Source of the DNA: Paulownia fortunei
Taxonomy: Eukaryota; Streptophyta; Magnoliopsida; Lamiales; Paulowniaceae
Assembly (NCBI GenBank): GCA_019321725.1
Contig: CM033109.1
Coordinates: forward strand, 18,259,993 to 18,323,992
Reading direction: 5' to 3'
Length of the DNA stretch: 64,000 nucleotides
The translations under genes were made by a program, and so were the position numbers. Below the pieces are notes generated by a model. The model did not search any database. It saw only the letters and a list, made by a program, of their open reading frames with translations, and was not told where the DNA came from. Positions 60,901 to 64,000 of this stretch are shown here, in pieces; the first letter of the stretch is position 1; every line of letters begins with the position of its first letter.

Positions 60901-63900
60901 CTATTTTTTAAAACTTTAATTTTGTATTTCTACTTTAGCATATTATTAATAGACTTGGATGATTCACTGATATAATATATGTCTAAGAAAAGAGCTTTTC
61001 GTAAAGTTGATACATTCTAGTGGAAAAGAAAATTGTTCATTGAGTTACACTTGACTTATATTCACATGTTGGTCAATTATGTCTCAATTTAGAATATAAT
61101 TGTGACTATATAGTGTTGTTTGAAGTTGAGTATACTCTTACATATATTGTTTGAAAAAAAAGAGATACCTGGTATAATAAAAGATATTTGGAAACTAGAG
61201 ATAAATTGTCCTTATATTATTAGAAAATTAAGTTGCTATATATCCTTAATTGATGTATAACTCTAAGCACTTACTTGATATCTTTGTCGATCACAAGATC
61301 CATTTAGTAGTATAAAATTTGTGATATATTGTTATGGTTACAAGACAAAGGTCCAACCTAGTGGGAAATATCATAAAATTGGGTGATGAATTGCCATGAG
61401 GAATGATCGGACCCCAATGTTTAATGGAATTTTGAAGGGAGTAGTTTTTTGTAGGATAACTACAACCAACCATTTCTCCCATTTTAATGTACATTTCATT
61501 GAAAAACAAAACAGAAACTAAAACTAAAACTAAAAACACACATGAAAAGACTCCAGAAATGATATTAAATTCGCATATAAATGAGTGCTTTGTGATCTAA
61601 TTTGAAGGATGAACACCACACTTTGAAGCATTTGAATTTGTGGAAGTCCACTCTCTCCATCTTGTGATTGTGTTCAAACCATTGCAACCATGAAAACATG
61701 AAATAGATTTTAACCCAAAAAAATCATGAATTTTGTTTTGCTTTTCTGTAATTAGTTAGAGCCAAGATAATGGTTGATATTTGACTTATTTTAACGTGTT
61801 TAACTACCAGGCATTTCCCCTGCAAAATTTCTACAAGCCAATGGATCCTTACAGTGATCCGATCCTCACATGAATGCGTAAAAGCTATGTTCATCAGTAC
61901 ACTGTTCTATAACCAGAAATAGAATTCACCTGAGACATAAGAAAACTTCAAGATAATATTATGCCCAATTAAGTGGCATCAGTCAAATGGGGTTCATGAA
62001 GATAATTTGAGTTTTCAGTTTATGACAGAAGATATATGAAATTAACAACATACGTACAAGTTACCAAGATATTAAACTCAGAAACAAGAAAATAATAAAA
62101 TCCAAATTTAAGTCATCACTCTGATATAACTTAAAATTAGCAGAAACACCAAGCAAGAAACCTGAAAGATATGAAGCTGACTGGTATATCTAATTTCTGC
62201 TCTTCAGAACAGCGCCTCAAGCATAAATTTTATTCCATATATCTATGTTGGAATGATCAATCCAAAACAACACGAGCAATATGTACATTCAGCCAGATGC
62301 AGAATTTTTCAGATCAAATTGCTCAAGTAGAATGGCAGTAACCACTTTTGACAGCATCCATTCTCCAAAAACAGTGCACTTATACAAGTGAAAGTCACAA
62401 GATGTACAGATTAGAAAAGTGACAGCTTGCACTAATGGTAAGCCTAGAGGAAGAGGTCAACCTAATATCAGTTGGAATAAATGTATACAGAGAATTTGAA
62501 TTTGGGGATTTAATATCGGAGATGGCTGGTGTTTGAAGAAGCAAAAACATACCCATTTATCGAACCACATATAACTACAGTATAAAACTCGTGTTGAGAT
62601 GAGTTGAGCTGACTGCTTCACTTCATATCACAAGGGCTGTATGACATATAAAACAACTAAATATGAGCACGAATTACTGTCTGAAGGAATTGGTGAAGGC
62701 ATTCACTTTTATATGGTCTCACTGACTGTCGGTCATGAGTAACCATAGGCGTATGGGCAATGAGAAGAGGGAGGTTGATAGGTGGGACAAGATTTGCAAA
62801 GAATGTCATTCGTATCTGTTCAACGAGTAAAACTTCTGAGTAGAACTTCTATCAAATTGCCAAACATCAGCAGTTATTCCGAAAGGATCAGTCATGCAAG
62901 AGCCAAAACAAACTCAATCTTAAATACCATTATTGGCTACTCCTGATAGTTACAGTTCTCCCCTCAATACTTTAGAGGACACTTTCACTGGATTGCCAAA
63001 CAAGAAATTGATAAAAAGCCAGAAAAACAGATTGTTTCATAATTCAAAATGTTGTTCATTGCCTTCATATAGAAAACTACACCCGAGATCTACTCTTATG
63101 TGGTTCTTCTTTTTCTTTATTGCTAATAAAAGTCCATACGTTCATAACTGAATTGCAATGCAGTAAATGAATATATGATTATCTCCAACATACTACAAAT
63201 CATTTATAATCAAGCTAGCCCAGTGGTTAAATTATCAACTCCACTCAAGCCATCAAAGGTTCAAGAACAATGGGAAAGGAGTTCAAGAAAGGGGAGGTAA
63301 CACTGGACCAAAGAAAACAGAGAAGTAACGATTATGGAGTTTTCAATTTATATTTTTATAATTAACCTGTGATTTACTTTTGACATGAAATTACCTTTCT
63401 GGTGAAATGAATTTCTGATATTTATGTATTTGTCAAGAAAAAAAGTAAAAAACTGAAGATATAACATGTTGGTTTAACGCACTGACACAAATTTTTGGCT
63501 ACACAACTGGTAGGAGGAATAGAAGACTCAATAAGGTGCCTTGTACATTTGGAATGAGCCAGTAATATAAAAAATGGACAAATGTGGTTCAGTTGTGATG
63601 TTTAATGTAATGAAACAAAAAAAGTAAGAAAGTCAAGCATACACAACCACAATTTTTCTAAATTGATATGGTAATTCAGATGATGATGTCCTAATTATTG
63701 TAGGTTTAACAACATTACATTCTAGCGTTGCTAACCTATTCCACAACTGATCATATTCAATATTCAAAATGAATCGGAAACTATCCTTGAAGAACCCCAA
63801 TCAGGCATCCCATGCAATTTGTATATGCGTAAATATATGTTTCTCTATGTGCAAGCATGAAAAGAGAGTGATGCAAAGAGTCCATGAACACATTTGTATG

Positions 63901-64000
63901 TCCTGTTCAATAACTTCTGTTTGTGCATCCTTGTAGGTGTGTTCTGAGTGAATGTGATTTCATGTGTGCGTGACTCTTTTGTAACTGATTCTCTATAAGT
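60901..64000. other. Intergenic or gene-flanking DNA, no coding sequence recognised
   Basis: From about 61560 the sequence is less AT-rich and lacks obvious transposon motifs, which would fit introns or untranslated sequence of a gene beyond the right edge. Frames at 61539-61291 (minus) and 62933-63151 (plus) have no recognisable family features. Confidence 0.4.
63211..63275 (+). mobile_element. tRNA-derived SINE-like head
   Basis: TAGCCCAGTGG (63216-63226) fits the pol III box A consensus and GGTTCAAGAAC (63258-63268) is close to box B, spaced 31 bases apart as in tRNA genes. The segment does not fold into an obvious tRNA, and a SINE body or tail was not delimited. Confidence 0.45.

Noticed and set aside
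1..64000. CRISPR array, bacterial operon, rRNA or intact tRNA gene
   Set aside because: No spaced short direct repeats, no bacterial gene organisation, no rRNA sequence; tRNA-like boxes found do not form a complete tRNA.

Overview
The window is nuclear DNA of a flowering plant, most likely a eudicot. It is very AT-rich, its one complete gene has eight exons with canonical GT-AG introns, and the rest is mostly decayed plant transposons (Ty1/copia, hAT, a long probable LTR, MITEs, tRNA-like SINE candidates) and microsatellites. The species cannot be named from the sequence alone.

Region 1 (1-20172) is a composite repeat block. An outer segment, reading copia LTR, gag, then part of a long LTR-like insert, occurs twice in opposite orientation (1-3987 and 15114-20172). 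Between the arms lie, on the minus strand, an intronless fragment of a cytosolic leucyl-tRNA synthetase gene (3988-5696), a decayed copia gag-pol (about 5700-8340), and five tandem units of about 1.07 kb (9750-18015). Each unit joins a copia protease/pre-integrase fragment to non-coding sequence. The last unit is split by a 2.86-kb insert with a TCAAC target-site duplication.

Region 2 (20173-35997) has no recognisable host gene. It holds a complete but inactivated hAT transposon (24092-27421) with an 8-bp target-site duplication, a transposase pseudogene with BED finger and hAT C-terminal domain, and assorted MITE-like and SINE-like sequence.

Region 3 (36001-54707) contains a CYP707A gene for ABA 8'-hydroxylase (42116-46790, plus strand), the committed step of abscisic acid breakdown. 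It has a TATA box and a G-box/ABRE upstream and a MITE about 240 bp downstream. Two full-length decayed copies of one copia family flank it in opposite orientation (36001-41165 minus, 49699-54707 plus).

Region 4 (54708-64000) is repeat-rich. A sequence of unknown type occurs three times at about 48.9-55.6, 55.6-56.2 and 59.15-60.5 kb. The plus-strand copia inserted into the first copy, and the other two show the unoccupied site. The last 2.4 kb is less AT-rich and may belong to a gene beyond the edge, but no coding sequence was recognised. The only likely functional gene is CYP707A; the rest records nested insertion, inverted duplication and tandem amplification.
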